From Chlorogloeopsis fritschii PCC 6912 (GTDB taxonomy: Bacteria > Cyanobacteriota > Cyanobacteriia > Cyanobacteriales > Nostocaceae): a DNA stretch of 64,000 bases. Location of the stretch: assembly GCF_000317285.1 (NCBI RefSeq), contig NZ_AJLN01000152.1, positions 1 to 64,000 on the forward strand. Reading direction: 5' to 3'. This document shows, one piece after another, positions 18,415 to 26,932 of the stretch; within the stretch, counting starts at the first letter, position 1, and every line of letters starts with the position of its first letter. The notes below the pieces were generated by a model. That model did no database searches. It saw nothing but the letters and a program-made list of their open reading frames with translations, and had not been told where the DNA came from. The position numbers and the translations under genes are program-made.

Positions 18415-18452
18415 CCCTTTGTGAGTAGATGAGATACCCTTTGTGAGTAGAT
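18415..18452 (+). promoter_or_regulatory. Direct repeat, candidate AraC-type operator
   Basis: CCCTTTGTGAGTAGAT occurs twice (18415-18430 and 18437-18452), 22 bases start to start, about two helical turns. AraC proteins commonly bind such in-phase direct repeats. The site follows the regulator gene and stands about 160 bases before the receptor gene. Confidence 0.5.
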
Positions 18453-18609
18453 TTAATTGCTAGCTCTTTTATATACTCTGTTTTACCAAATAAATAAGAA
18501 CTATTTTCAATAATCCCAGGTAAACAAATTTTTCTAAGCCAGCTTTTTCAGCAGGTTGAGGAATTTTTGTATTTTGCTTCAAGTGTGGGAGTTATTTTGA
18601 GGAGCTGTT

Positions 18610-21345
18610 ATGAAGGGTTGGCAGTTATATATCGATATTCGTTTGTGGCTGGTAATTAGTCTATCAGGATTTTTAAGTATTGTTGCTATTCAGCCTGGAT
18701 GGGCGGAAAAATCAGAGGGTGAAGAAAATAAATCCACATATGTCACCTCTCCAACTCTACAACAGGAGCCAGGTTCCAAAGTTCCCCAACTGAGTGAGTT
18801 AGAAATTCCTATCACCAGCGCTCAACAATTACTAGTACAGTCACCCACACCACAAACCACACCGACACCGACAATTATACAAATCACAGGGGTGAAAGCT
18901 AATCTTACTGACAAAGGTGTGGAGGTGATTTTAGAAACATCTCTTGGAGAGCAACTGCAAGTCACCAATCGCAGTAGTGGTAACAATTTTATCGCCGATG
19001 TACCTGGCGCACAGTTGCAATTACCTTCAGGGGAGGTTTTTATATTCCGTTCCTCCAAACCAATTGCGGGAATTATTGAGATAGTAGTTAATAATATTGA
19101 CACAAGAACTGTGCGAGTGACAGTGGTAGGTGAGAAGGCACTGCCCACGGTTGAGTTATTTGATGATAATGTAGGGCTGGTTTTTGAGGTAACATCTGCG
19201 GAAGTGGCAACGCAGCCACCCCAAACACCGCCAGCAGAAGAACAGCCAACAAGTGAGGTGCCAACCCAAGAGGAACCAGCAGCACAGCCAGATGAGCCGA
19301 TTGAGTTAGTGGTAACGGGAGAGCAAGATGGGTATAACGTGGCAAATGCGTCAACTGCCACCAGAACTGACACGCCAATTCGTGATATTCCCCAATCGAT
19401 TCAGGTAGTGCCGCGACAAGTGCTAGAAGATCGCAACGTCAGAACTGTAACTGAGGCGTTGGAAACAGTCAGCGGTGTAGCTAGTGGTGCTAGAATCTAT
19501 GGTGGTGCGCCGATTACATTCAAAATTATCAGAGGATTTGACCAGGCGGGTTCAGGCACTGTAAATTTCCGAAATGGTTTGCCAGATGGTGATTTCTATA
19601 CTCTGACGCCCATTGGAACAATCGAGCGAGTGGAAGTTCTCAAAGGCCCAGCCTCAGTTTTGTTTGGAGCTGGGGAGCCGGGTGGGATTGTCAACACAGT
19701 CACAAAACAACCCCTGAGTGAACCTTATTACAGGCTTGGGTTTGAGGCAGGAAATTATGGATTTTATCAGCCCAGCATCGATTTATCAGGGCCTTTGAAT
19801 ACTGATAAAACAGTGCTTTATCGGTTGATTGCTAGCTATCAAGGTTCAAGTGATTTTCAAGGTTTTTCCGACACAAGACTGATAACGATCGCACCCTCCA
19901 TCACTTTTAAATTGGGAGATCGGACAAATCTAGATCTTTACTATGAGTACACTCACTTTTTTGCCGATCCTGCTGCTGGTCTTTCTACTGCTGTGTTTCT
20001 AAGCGATGGCAGTTTAACACCCCGCAACTTTGCCACATACTATCCTAGTTTACAGTCGGTCGATGCCACCTCTCAAAAATTTGGCTACATCCTCAACCAC
20101 AAGTTTAGCGATCGCTGGCAGATTCGGAATAATGTTGCTGTCAGTCTGACTAGTTTTGCAGAAGATGGAGCTACGGGTTTTACACTCACAGATGATCGCT
20201 TTTTGGAGGGATTCGATGTTTCCAGAGCTCAATTTCAGAGAAACAACTATTTTGGACAGATCGATTTGCTTGGGAAGTTTAATACCGGATCGATTTCTCA
20301 CCAGATTTTAGCGGGTTTTGATTTTAACCGCTTTAGTAATGTTGGCGATCGCATCAATGCCGATACAACTCTACCTCCTCTAGATATCCGCAATCCAAAT
20401 TACAATCTCTCAACGCCCACATTTTCGACACGTAGTACATTCTCTGACTTTGATTTCGTGAGACGCTCTTATGGAATCTACCTCCAGGATCAGATCGCTT
20501 TCAGTGATAATCTAAAATTACTGATCGGTGGTCGCTATGATTGGGTTTCAACTGACTTTGAAGCAGATGTCAATATAGGCGGAGACGTAGTTGTTTTTCC
20601 AACACAGAATGATGGTGCCTTCAGCCCCCGTGTCGGTTTAGTATATCAGCCCAGCAAAGAAGTTTCTCTCTATGCTAGCTACACTAGGTCTTTTTACCCT
20701 ATCTCTGGATTTGATAATGTGAATCCGGATGTCAAATTTGATCCGACGAGGGGAACTCAATATGAAATTGGTGTTAAAACCGATTTTCTAGACGGCAGGC
20801 TTTCAGCAACGTTAGCAGCCTACCAACTCACCAAGACAAATGTTCTCACAACCGTTGTCACATCCGATCCCATTAACCCTGTACGTTCGATTCAAACCGG
20901 GGAGCAACGCAGCCGAGGAATTGAGTTAGATATTACAGGTGAGATTTTGCCTGGATGGAAAGTGACAGTTGCCTACGCCTATACCAATGCAGAAATTACT
21001 GAAGATGAGGCTTTCCCGGTTGGCAATCGATTGGCAAACGTGCCAGAGAATCAAGCCAGTCTTTGGACAACCTATGAAATTCAGAAGGGCGATTTGAAAG
21101 GTTTGGGATTTGGTTTGGGGCTGTTTTATGTGGGTGCGCGGCAAGGTGATTTGGATAATTCGTTTGAATTAGACGATTACTTCCGTACCGATGCGGCGCT
21201 TTATTACCGGAGAGATGGTTTTAATGCAGCGATTAATGTGCGTAATGTCTTTGATATTGACGCTGCTGCATTTGCCTTCAGTAGGACATATGTTCAAAGA
21301 ACCGAACCCTTTACAATTATAGGTTCTATCAGTTGGGAGTTTTAA
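18610..21345 (+). CDS. TonB-dependent siderophore receptor with AMIN domain
   Basis: This 911-residue outer-membrane receptor imports ferric siderophores using TonB energy. After a signal peptide comes an AMIN domain (about 85-205), a proline-rich linker, and the plug beginning VVTGEQDGYNVANAS with TRTDTPIRDIPQSIQVVP. A long beta-barrel follows, ending in aromatic Phe (SWEF). The AMIN-plug-barrel order is typical of cyanobacterial siderophore receptors. GAGGAGC lies just before the ATG. The gene order regulator, receptor, binding lipoprotein and MFS remnant is a standard siderophore-uptake locus. Confidence 0.93.
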   Translation: MKGWQLYIDIRLWLVISLSGFLSIVAIQPGWAEKSEGEENKSTYVTSPTLQQEPGSKVPQLSELEIPITSAQQLLVQSPTPQTTPTPTIIQITGVKANLTDKGVEVILETSLGEQLQVTNRSSGNNFIADVPGAQLQLPSGEVFIFRSSKPIAGIIEIVVNNIDTRTVRVTVVGEKALPTVELFDDNVGLVFEVTSAEVATQPPQTPPAEEQPTSEVPTQEEPAAQPDEPIELVVTGEQDGYNVANASTATRTDTPIRDIPQSIQVVPRQVLEDRNVRTVTEALETVSGVASGARIYGGAPITFKIIRGFDQAGSGTVNFRNGLPDGDFYTLTPIGTIERVEVLKGPASVLFGAGEPGGIVNTVTKQPLSEPYYRLGFEAGNYGFYQPSIDLSGPLNTDKTVLYRLIASYQGSSDFQGFSDTRLITIAPSITFKLGDRTNLDLYYEYTHFFADPAAGLSTAVFLSDGSLTPRNFATYYPSLQSVDATSQKFGYILNHKFSDRWQIRNNVAVSLTSFAEDGATGFTLTDDRFLEGFDVSRAQFQRNNYFGQIDLLGKFNTGSISHQILAGFDFNRFSNVGDRINADTTLPPLDIRNPNYNLSTPTFSTRSTFSDFDFVRRSYGIYLQDQIAFSDNLKLLIGGRYDWVSTDFEADVNIGGDVVVFPTQNDGAFSPRVGLVYQPSKEVSLYASYTRSFYPISGFDNVNPDVKFDPTRGTQYEIGVKTDFLDGRLSATLAAYQLTKTNVLTTVVTSDPINPVRSIQTGEQRSRGIELDITGEILPGWKVTVAYAYTNAEITEDEAFPVGNRLANVPENQASLWTTYEIQKGDLKGLGFGLGLFYVGARQGDLDNSFELDDYFRTDAALYYRRDGFNAAINVRNVFDIDAAAFAFSRTYVQRTEPFTIIGSISWEF

Positions 21346-21424
21346 CTGGCTTTGTGGTTAATCTTTAATTAAATAACACACTATAAAACAGTTCAATTTT
21401 GTTAACTACCTCAAAACAAGCTTG

Positions 21425-22408
21425 ATGAGAAACCCAACGCATAGATTGAAAAAGTTATTTCTTTTAGTAGCTTTTTCCTTCCTTTTAATTACAGCTTGCT
21501 ATAGCTCAATTACTCAGAAACCTAATATTTCAAAAAAACAATTAGCCACTTCTGAGTGTCGAGTAATTCAACACCAATTAGGTGAAACCTGTATTCCCTT
21601 AAAACCGCAGCGCATTATTGCATTAGAGGACGCCTGGATCGTAGATCCATTGTTGGCTCTTGGTATCAAACCAGTGGGTACAGTAACCTTTGCCAAACAA
21701 GTAAATGTAAATTTCCGTGGTTTGTCTGCTGATGAGCTTGCAGGAATTGAGATAGTTGGAAATGGAGGACAACCTTCTCTAGAGAAAATTCTCAGTCTCA
21801 AACCGGATTTAATTTTGTCATTCAACGACCCCTTTGATAGTAACAATTACAAACTGCTATCACAAATTGCCCCTACAGTACCAATAGAATTTGACAGAGT
21901 TAGACATTCTTTTAAGGATAACCTTCGATTCATTGCTCAACTAGTAGGTCGGGAAGAAAAAGCAGAAAAAATTCTCCTTCAATATCAAGAGCGAATTAAA
22001 GAATTACAGAAAATATTAGTAAACAATAATCTATATAAATCGAAAGTTTCTATTCTTGAATATTTAGGAGGCAATACTTTTGAATTGCAAAGAGGCGACA
22101 TCATATACTTTCAGATTTTCAGTGATATTGGTTTAGATATGCCGCATAAACCTCTAAATCCTGATGATTCTGTCTTATTTAATATTGAAGTTATTGATAA
22201 ATTTGATGCCGATATTCTATTTTTTGTAAGTTTAAATAGCAATAAAGAACAGTTATCATCTCGTTTTAATGGCATTTTATCTTCACTAAAAGCAGTTAAA
22301 AATAAGCGAGCGCACATAGTAGATCCATATTTATGGTGGGTATATGGCCCTTTGGGAGTAAATAAATTATTAGATGAGCTTCCTAAATATTTGCTAGAAA
22401 GTGTATGA
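21425..22408 (+). CDS. Iron-siderophore ABC transporter substrate-binding lipoprotein
   Basis: This FecB/FhuD-type binding protein of 327 residues captures ferric siderophore in the periplasm. It has a lipobox (LITAC) near residue 25 and the family pattern KPQRIIALEDAWIVDPLLALGIKPVG, LKPDLILSF and IAPTVPIEFD. I chose the ATG at 21425; a TTG stands one codon earlier. The partner permease and ATPase genes are not in the window. It follows the receptor by 79 bases and is probably cotranscribed. Confidence 0.9.
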   Translation: MRNPTHRLKKLFLLVAFSFLLITACYSSITQKPNISKKQLATSECRVIQHQLGETCIPLKPQRIIALEDAWIVDPLLALGIKPVGTVTFAKQVNVNFRGLSADELAGIEIVGNGGQPSLEKILSLKPDLILSFNDPFDSNNYKLLSQIAPTVPIEFDRVRHSFKDNLRFIAQLVGREEKAEKILLQYQERIKELQKILVNNNLYKSKVSILEYLGGNTFELQRGDIIYFQIFSDIGLDMPHKPLNPDDSVLFNIEVIDKFDADILFFVSLNSNKEQLSSRFNGILSSLKAVKNKRAHIVDPYLWWVYGPLGVNKLLDELPKYLLESV

Positions 22409-22441
22409 AATTTCTATTTTTATAAAAATTTACTTAATAAC

Positions 22442-22532
22442 AGGACTTACGCACGAGTTATGGAATAATCAACCACAGAGGCGCAGTGAACACGGAGTCA
22501 AGAGGTTTTGAGAGGAATTTTGCGTAAGTCCT
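22442..22532. mobile_element. 91-bp MITE-like element
   Basis: AGGACTTACGCA at 22442-22453 is mirrored by TGCGTAAGTCCT at 22521-22532. There is no coding capacity inside. It lies directly before the decayed MFS gene. Confidence 0.75.
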
Positions 22533-22593
22533 AAATAAATTAAATACTCTGTGCATAACTCGGTTACCACTAACAGTGCTATATAAGCATTAA

Positions 22594-22953
22594 CTAACCG
22601 ATTTTACCCTCAGTGGTAGTTCGGATAATGCGATTTGGTTAGCAAAAGTTGCTCCTAGTGTGCAAGGACGGGTTTTTGCAGCGCGATCGCTTCTTTTACA
22701 ATTAGCTTCAGCTGCCTCAGTTTTGATTGCAGGGCCATTAGCAGATAATGTGTTTGTACCTGCGTTTAGTGAAGGAGGTAGCCTTGTTGGTATTTTAGGA
22801 GGAATATTTGGGACTGGCACTGGTGCGGGAATAGCAATGTTATATGTAATCTGTGCAATGTGTATGTTTTTGATTGGTTTGATAGGGTTTCGTGTATCTT
22901 CACTCCGAAATTTGGAAAAAACTATATCTGACTATGATGAAGTGGCAGTTTAA
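22594..22953 (+). pseudogene. C-terminal remnant of an MFS exporter
   Basis: From 22594 the frame reads LTDFTLSGSSDNAIWLAKVA and then PSVQGRVFAARSL, with two further hydrophobic helices. This matches the last quarter of EntS-like MFS transporters. A stop precedes it and no N-terminal three quarters exist, so it is a truncated gene. Such exporters usually sit in siderophore loci like this one. An apparent GTG start at 22660 is unlikely to be used. Confidence 0.75.
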
Positions 22954-22998
22954 ACTGAATTGAATGTAGCATCATGGGTGAGATGCTGATTTACGCCT

Positions 22999-23787
22999 AT
23001 GACTTCCCAATCTATTCCCCCGCTTCCTCCTCAGCAAACTCTGCCGACAATGTATGATTTACCAAGCGAGAACCCTGAGGAACCCGGCTTGCAAGACGAT
23101 TTTCACTTTTTACAACCTTTATTGCTGTTTTTAACCTTTTTACCTGTAAATTGGAATCCCGAACTAGTTTACAGCGCCGCCGATCTCAATCTCTACTACG
23201 ATGTTCGCCATCCCTTGCGGTACAAACGCCCCGATTGGTTTGGTGTAGTGGGAGTGCCAAAATTATATGCAGGGACAGATTTACGTTTGAGTTATGTAAC
23301 TTGGCAAGAAGGTGTAAATCCCTTTGTTGTCGTTGAATTATTATCCCCTGGTACAGAAGCCGAAGATTTAGGCGAAACAAACAGTGAAGTGGGGCAACCT
23401 CCTACAAAATGGGAAGTGTATGAGCAGATACTTCGGGTTCCCTACTATGTAGTTTTTAGTCGCTATACGAATGAGTTTCGGGGATTTCACTTAGTTGGCG
23501 GTCACTATGAACCCATGACTATTACCGAAGAGAGATTGCTAATGCCAGAATTAGGCTTGAGTTTGAGATTATGGCAAGGTTCCTTTCGTAACATTGAGCG
23601 GCGGTGGTTGCGGTGGTGTACTTTAGACGGGGAATTGATTCCTATCCCTGAAGAGGAAGTAGTGGCTGCACGACAAGAAGTTGAGCAAGCAAAACAAGAA
23701 ACTGAGCAAGCAAAACGACGTGCAGAACAATTAGCTGAACGTTTGCGTCAGTTGGGTGTCAATCCTGATGAGTTAGATTTAAGATGA
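22999..23787 (+). CDS. Uma2 family (DUF820) putative endonuclease
   Basis: This 262-residue protein belongs to the Uma2/DUF820 family, a PD-(D/E)XK nuclease fold greatly expanded in cyanobacteria. The core shows KRPDWFGVVGVP, NPFVVVELLSPGTEAEDLG, and KWEVYEQILRVPYYVVFSR. The C-terminus is a heptad-like coiled coil (EVEQAKQETEQAKRRAEQLA). The biological role of the family is unsettled; a role in transposition or defence is often suggested. It is intact, unlike the second Uma2 copy near 39.2 kb. Confidence 0.88.
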   Translation: MTSQSIPPLPPQQTLPTMYDLPSENPEEPGLQDDFHFLQPLLLFLTFLPVNWNPELVYSAADLNLYYDVRHPLRYKRPDWFGVVGVPKLYAGTDLRLSYVTWQEGVNPFVVVELLSPGTEAEDLGETNSEVGQPPTKWEVYEQILRVPYYVVFSRYTNEFRGFHLVGGHYEPMTITEERLLMPELGLSLRLWQGSFRNIERRWLRWCTLDGELIPIPEEEVVAARQEVEQAKQETEQAKRRAEQLAERLRQLGVNPDELDLR

Positions 23788-23899
23788 GCCAGAGGCTCTT
23801 AATTCTTGTTATTCATTATTTTGCATCTATGCTCTTGTCAGCCAAGAAATAAATTTCTTGGCTAAAAGCTAAAGTCAGTTAAAACTGACTTGAACTATA

Positions 23900-24003
23900 A
23901 GCCTGGAACTTCAGTACCCTACGGGAAGCCGCCCTTTGGGCGTCTACCAGGCGTTTTAGGGGCAAGCTGCAAGATGTAATGTTACCAAGTTCAACCTGGT
24001 AAC
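23900..24003. repeat. Cluster of dispersed palindromic repeats
   Basis: CCCTACGGGAAGCCGCCCTT with GGGCGTCTACC is followed by GTTACCAAGTTCAACCTGGT (23981 on). The latter matches the repeats at 57384 and 59317. No gene is present here. Confidence 0.65.
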
Positions 24004-24025
24004 AAGGGTGAAAGCTGTAATTATT

Positions 24026-24300
24026 CTAATCACCTACAGGTTGATAACCGATCGCTTGGTAAATATGGTTAGAAGTCGGGTTTGCCAAGTCAGTGAACAA
24101 GAAGCAGTATTTATGTCCTTGGTCAAGTAGTGTTTGGCTGAAGGCTGCAACGCAAGCACTGCCATCTTCAATTTATACGATTGACCAGTTAGCGATCGCC
24201 ATATTTGTGCAAACGCTTGTGCCTCAGCCGTGGGAGCATTAACTCTTGGCAGCGATCGCAATAAGAATTTAGAAGCCAGAATAAATTCTTCATTTATCAT
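24026..24300 (-). pseudogene. Internally deleted, frameshifted GNAT acetyltransferase
   Basis: The N-terminus (MINEEFILASKFLLRSLPRV) looks like the start of a cyanobacterial GNAT protein. After about residue 47 the family match moves to another frame: SACVAAFSQTLLDQGHKY, then CFLFTDLANPTSNHIYQAIG and YQPVGD before a stop at 24026-24028. The central acetyl-CoA site is missing, so an internal deletion and frameshift have destroyed the gene. Confidence 0.7.
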
Positions 24301-24416
24301 ATCTTGCGCCTACACCCTATAAGGGTGAGGCTATACAAGCAAAGCCTGCTTATGCAGGCTAAAAATACTGGCTTTTCGTGTTATTGATAAAAATATTAGA
24401 ATTTTAGGTTAGGTAA

Positions 24417-25322
24417 GTGAGAAAAATCTACTTGCTAGGAGGAAAATTAATTGCTTTGGTGATGCTGTTGTTGGTATGGAATTCATCACAACAGTTTGAA
24501 CTGAGAAGTGAGGTAATACCAATACAATCTCCACAACTTAAAAATATCCGGTATGAGCAACGCACATTACCGCAAAGTATTGTTCACATTCTCTTAATTC
24601 CTCCCAATAGCAAATATTTAATCGTTCCTGCATTATCAACAAAACTAATTCACTTAGAAGAATTTGCAAGACAATATCAAGCACTAGCTATCTTAAACGG
24701 TGGTTTTTTCGATCCAGTAAATCAAAAAACTACATCAACTGTTGTACTGCAAAAGCAACTGGTAGCCAATCCTAGAAATAATGAGCGCCTAATAAATAAT
24801 CCTAATCTCAAACCTTACCTTGATAAAATTTTTAATCGTACAGAATTCCGCCGATATCAGTGCGGACAAAATATTCGCTATGATATCGTATTGCGTAGTG
24901 AGAAATCACTGCCGGGTTGCCAATTAATAGATGCCTTGGGTGCTGGCCCCCAGTTATTGCCACAATTAACATTAGAGCCAGAAGGCTTTGTAGATCCAAT
25001 CAACAAAAGAGATGCAATTGGTAGCAACCAACCCAATGCTAGAACGGCTGTGGGAATTACCCGCGATCGCACTATTATTTTGGTGATGGTTGCCCAAAAG
25101 TCAGATTCTCCCGGTAACTCAGGGATGTCTTTACCAGCAGTGGCTAATTTGATGAAAAGTTTGGGTGCTGAAAAAGCAATGAATTTAGATGGGGGAAGTT
25201 CCTCTTCTCTTTATTATCAAGGTAAGTTTTTTTATGGAAAAGTAGATCGACAAGGCAATCCGATTAAGCGACCTGTAAAATCAGTTTTACTAGTTCAAGA
25301 AATTGTAAAAGATTCTAAGTAA
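24417..25322 (+). CDS. Phosphodiester glycosidase (NAGPA domain) family protein
   Basis: This 301-residue exported protein has an N-terminal membrane segment or signal and the NAGPA/DUF2233 domain: ILNGGFFDPVNQ, NARTAVGITRDRTIILVMV and the ending MNLDGGSSSSLYY. The family includes the uncovering enzyme that removes N-acetylglucosamine from phosphodiesters and bacterial proteins acting on cell-wall or glycan phosphodiesters. Translation starts at a GTG at 24417. DUF3370 follows after 13 bases, so the two genes probably form an operon. Confidence 0.85.
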   Translation: MRKIYLLGGKLIALVMLLLVWNSSQQFELRSEVIPIQSPQLKNIRYEQRTLPQSIVHILLIPPNSKYLIVPALSTKLIHLEEFARQYQALAILNGGFFDPVNQKTTSTVVLQKQLVANPRNNERLINNPNLKPYLDKIFNRTEFRRYQCGQNIRYDIVLRSEKSLPGCQLIDALGAGPQLLPQLTLEPEGFVDPINKRDAIGSNQPNARTAVGITRDRTIILVMVAQKSDSPGNSGMSLPAVANLMKSLGAEKAMNLDGGSSSSLYYQGKFFYGKVDRQGNPIKRPVKSVLLVQEIVKDSK

Positions 25323-25335
25323 AGTATCTAAATTA

Positions 25336-26706
25336 ATGTTCAACTTTATTCCTTATTTACCTTTAGCTCAAGCAGCACCATCTCCCGCAATACTACAACA
25401 GGAACTTTTTTCCCCCCAACAAACACGTCCTCTACCCGGTCAACTCGACTCAGTACCCGTGTTTAATAGTAATAACCCAGAAGTGGTTAAGACTGAAGGC
25501 ATTTTACTCTCCACCTTTCCCTCACAAGGCAAAAAAGTGCCAGATGCTCACCTCAACTTTCCATTTCAGGGACGGTTTGATTTATTTTCTCACCATATTG
25601 CCAGAGCCATTGAAACTCCCGATGATTTGCGCACTCTTCACTTGGGAGTGATTGTTTATAATCCAAGCGATCGCCCTGTAACTGTAAACATATTACAAGC
25701 AGCCAGTTATGTGAGTCAGCCCGATGCGCCTTTTATCAAACTTCCTCCCATGCTAGATAATACCTTGGGAAATATTTATGCCGGGCCGGGCGATCGCGTC
25801 ATGAATGAAGTGCTGCGCTTAAAACGACAGCAAGGATGGGCAGCCCAATTGGTAATTCCACCAAAACAGAGTCGGATGCTGATGAATCATCCCATTCCAG
25901 TACGCCCTTTGACGCCACCATTAAACGGACGCTCTACTCTCTTGCGTTTAAGCAGTAACGGGCCAGTATATATGGCTAATCTTGCCATGTTTGCCAAACA
26001 AAATCAAGATGGCAGCGAGCGATCGCCTTCTTTAGAAGAATGGCAGAATCTCTTGGAAAATGGAGATTTTGCCGGGCCGCGCGAACCAGCCCCCAGCCCC
26101 CCCGATAACCTAACAGGGCCGGAAATCTACGGTCGGGTAGCAGCTGTCGCCCTTGGTTCTCGCTGGCAATCGCAAGTTACCGATTCCAATAGTCTATACC
26201 TAGCAATTCCCGAAGCGGGACAAGCTTTTTCCTACGGTTTGAGTACCCTCCTCGCAGGTAAAATGGGCACCGGACAAAACCAAAGTGCCAAACTTTTAGT
26301 GCGTTATCCTGGCACTGCTTACGAAGCTCACGGCAACTACGGCATTGAATACAATATCTCTTTACCGTTAATCAATAATACGGATACTACCCAGACAGTA
26401 AATGTGCTGTTTCAAACACCTCTTAAAGAAGACGAATTAAGCAAACCAGGACTGCGCTTCTTGTCACCACCCGAACCACGAGTATTTTTTCGAGGCACAG
26501 TGCGTATTCGCTACAATGACGATAAAGGCTTACCTAGAACTAAATACTGGCATTTAGTTCAGCAACGAGGGCAGATGGGAGAGCCACTTGTCCAATTAAA
26601 AATGGCTCCTGGCGAAAGACGACTGGTAAAAGTGGATTTTCTTTACCCACCCGATGCTACTCCTCCTCAAATGCTCACTGTCGAAACTTTAGACAGTAAA
26701 AAATAA
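25336..26706 (+). CDS. DUF3370 family protein
   Basis: This 456-residue protein belongs to DUF3370, a cyanobacterial family of unknown function that is mostly predicted extracytoplasmic. Conserved stretches include LPGQLDSVPVFNSNNPEVV, GRFDLFSHHIARA, HLGVIVYNPSDRPVTV, YAGPGDRVMNEVL and NYGIEYNISLPLINNT. The start has a weak hydrophobic segment. It sits 13 bases after the phosphodiester glycosidase gene, consistent with a shared role at the cell surface. Confidence 0.87.
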   Translation: MFNFIPYLPLAQAAPSPAILQQELFSPQQTRPLPGQLDSVPVFNSNNPEVVKTEGILLSTFPSQGKKVPDAHLNFPFQGRFDLFSHHIARAIETPDDLRTLHLGVIVYNPSDRPVTVNILQAASYVSQPDAPFIKLPPMLDNTLGNIYAGPGDRVMNEVLRLKRQQGWAAQLVIPPKQSRMLMNHPIPVRPLTPPLNGRSTLLRLSSNGPVYMANLAMFAKQNQDGSERSPSLEEWQNLLENGDFAGPREPAPSPPDNLTGPEIYGRVAAVALGSRWQSQVTDSNSLYLAIPEAGQAFSYGLSTLLAGKMGTGQNQSAKLLVRYPGTAYEAHGNYGIEYNISLPLINNTDTTQTVNVLFQTPLKEDELSKPGLRFLSPPEPRVFFRGTVRIRYNDDKGLPRTKYWHLVQQRGQMGEPLVQLKMAPGERRLVKVDFLYPPDATPPQMLTVETLDSKK

Positions 26707-26932
26707 AACTCGTTCATTTTTAACTAGCTAGACTTTAGTAGCCCCAAAGTAGTATTTACGCTTTGGCATGGATAAAAACTCTCAAAAATGAACTTCTCTG
26801 TAACCTCTAACCTCTGTGTTCCCTGTGCCTCTGCGGTTAAATCAATAACTTTTTAACCACTGAGACGCAGAGAGCACAGAGAGAGATTCTACGACTCACC
26901 TTGAAAGAACTGGTCTTAATATATATGTATAT

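Noticed and set aside
26760-26890. Possible small RNA with CTCTGTG/CACAGAG inverted repeats upstream of rarA
   Set aside because: This is a very common dispersed repeat of cyanobacteria (also near 22480 and 52420), so nothing special can be claimed.
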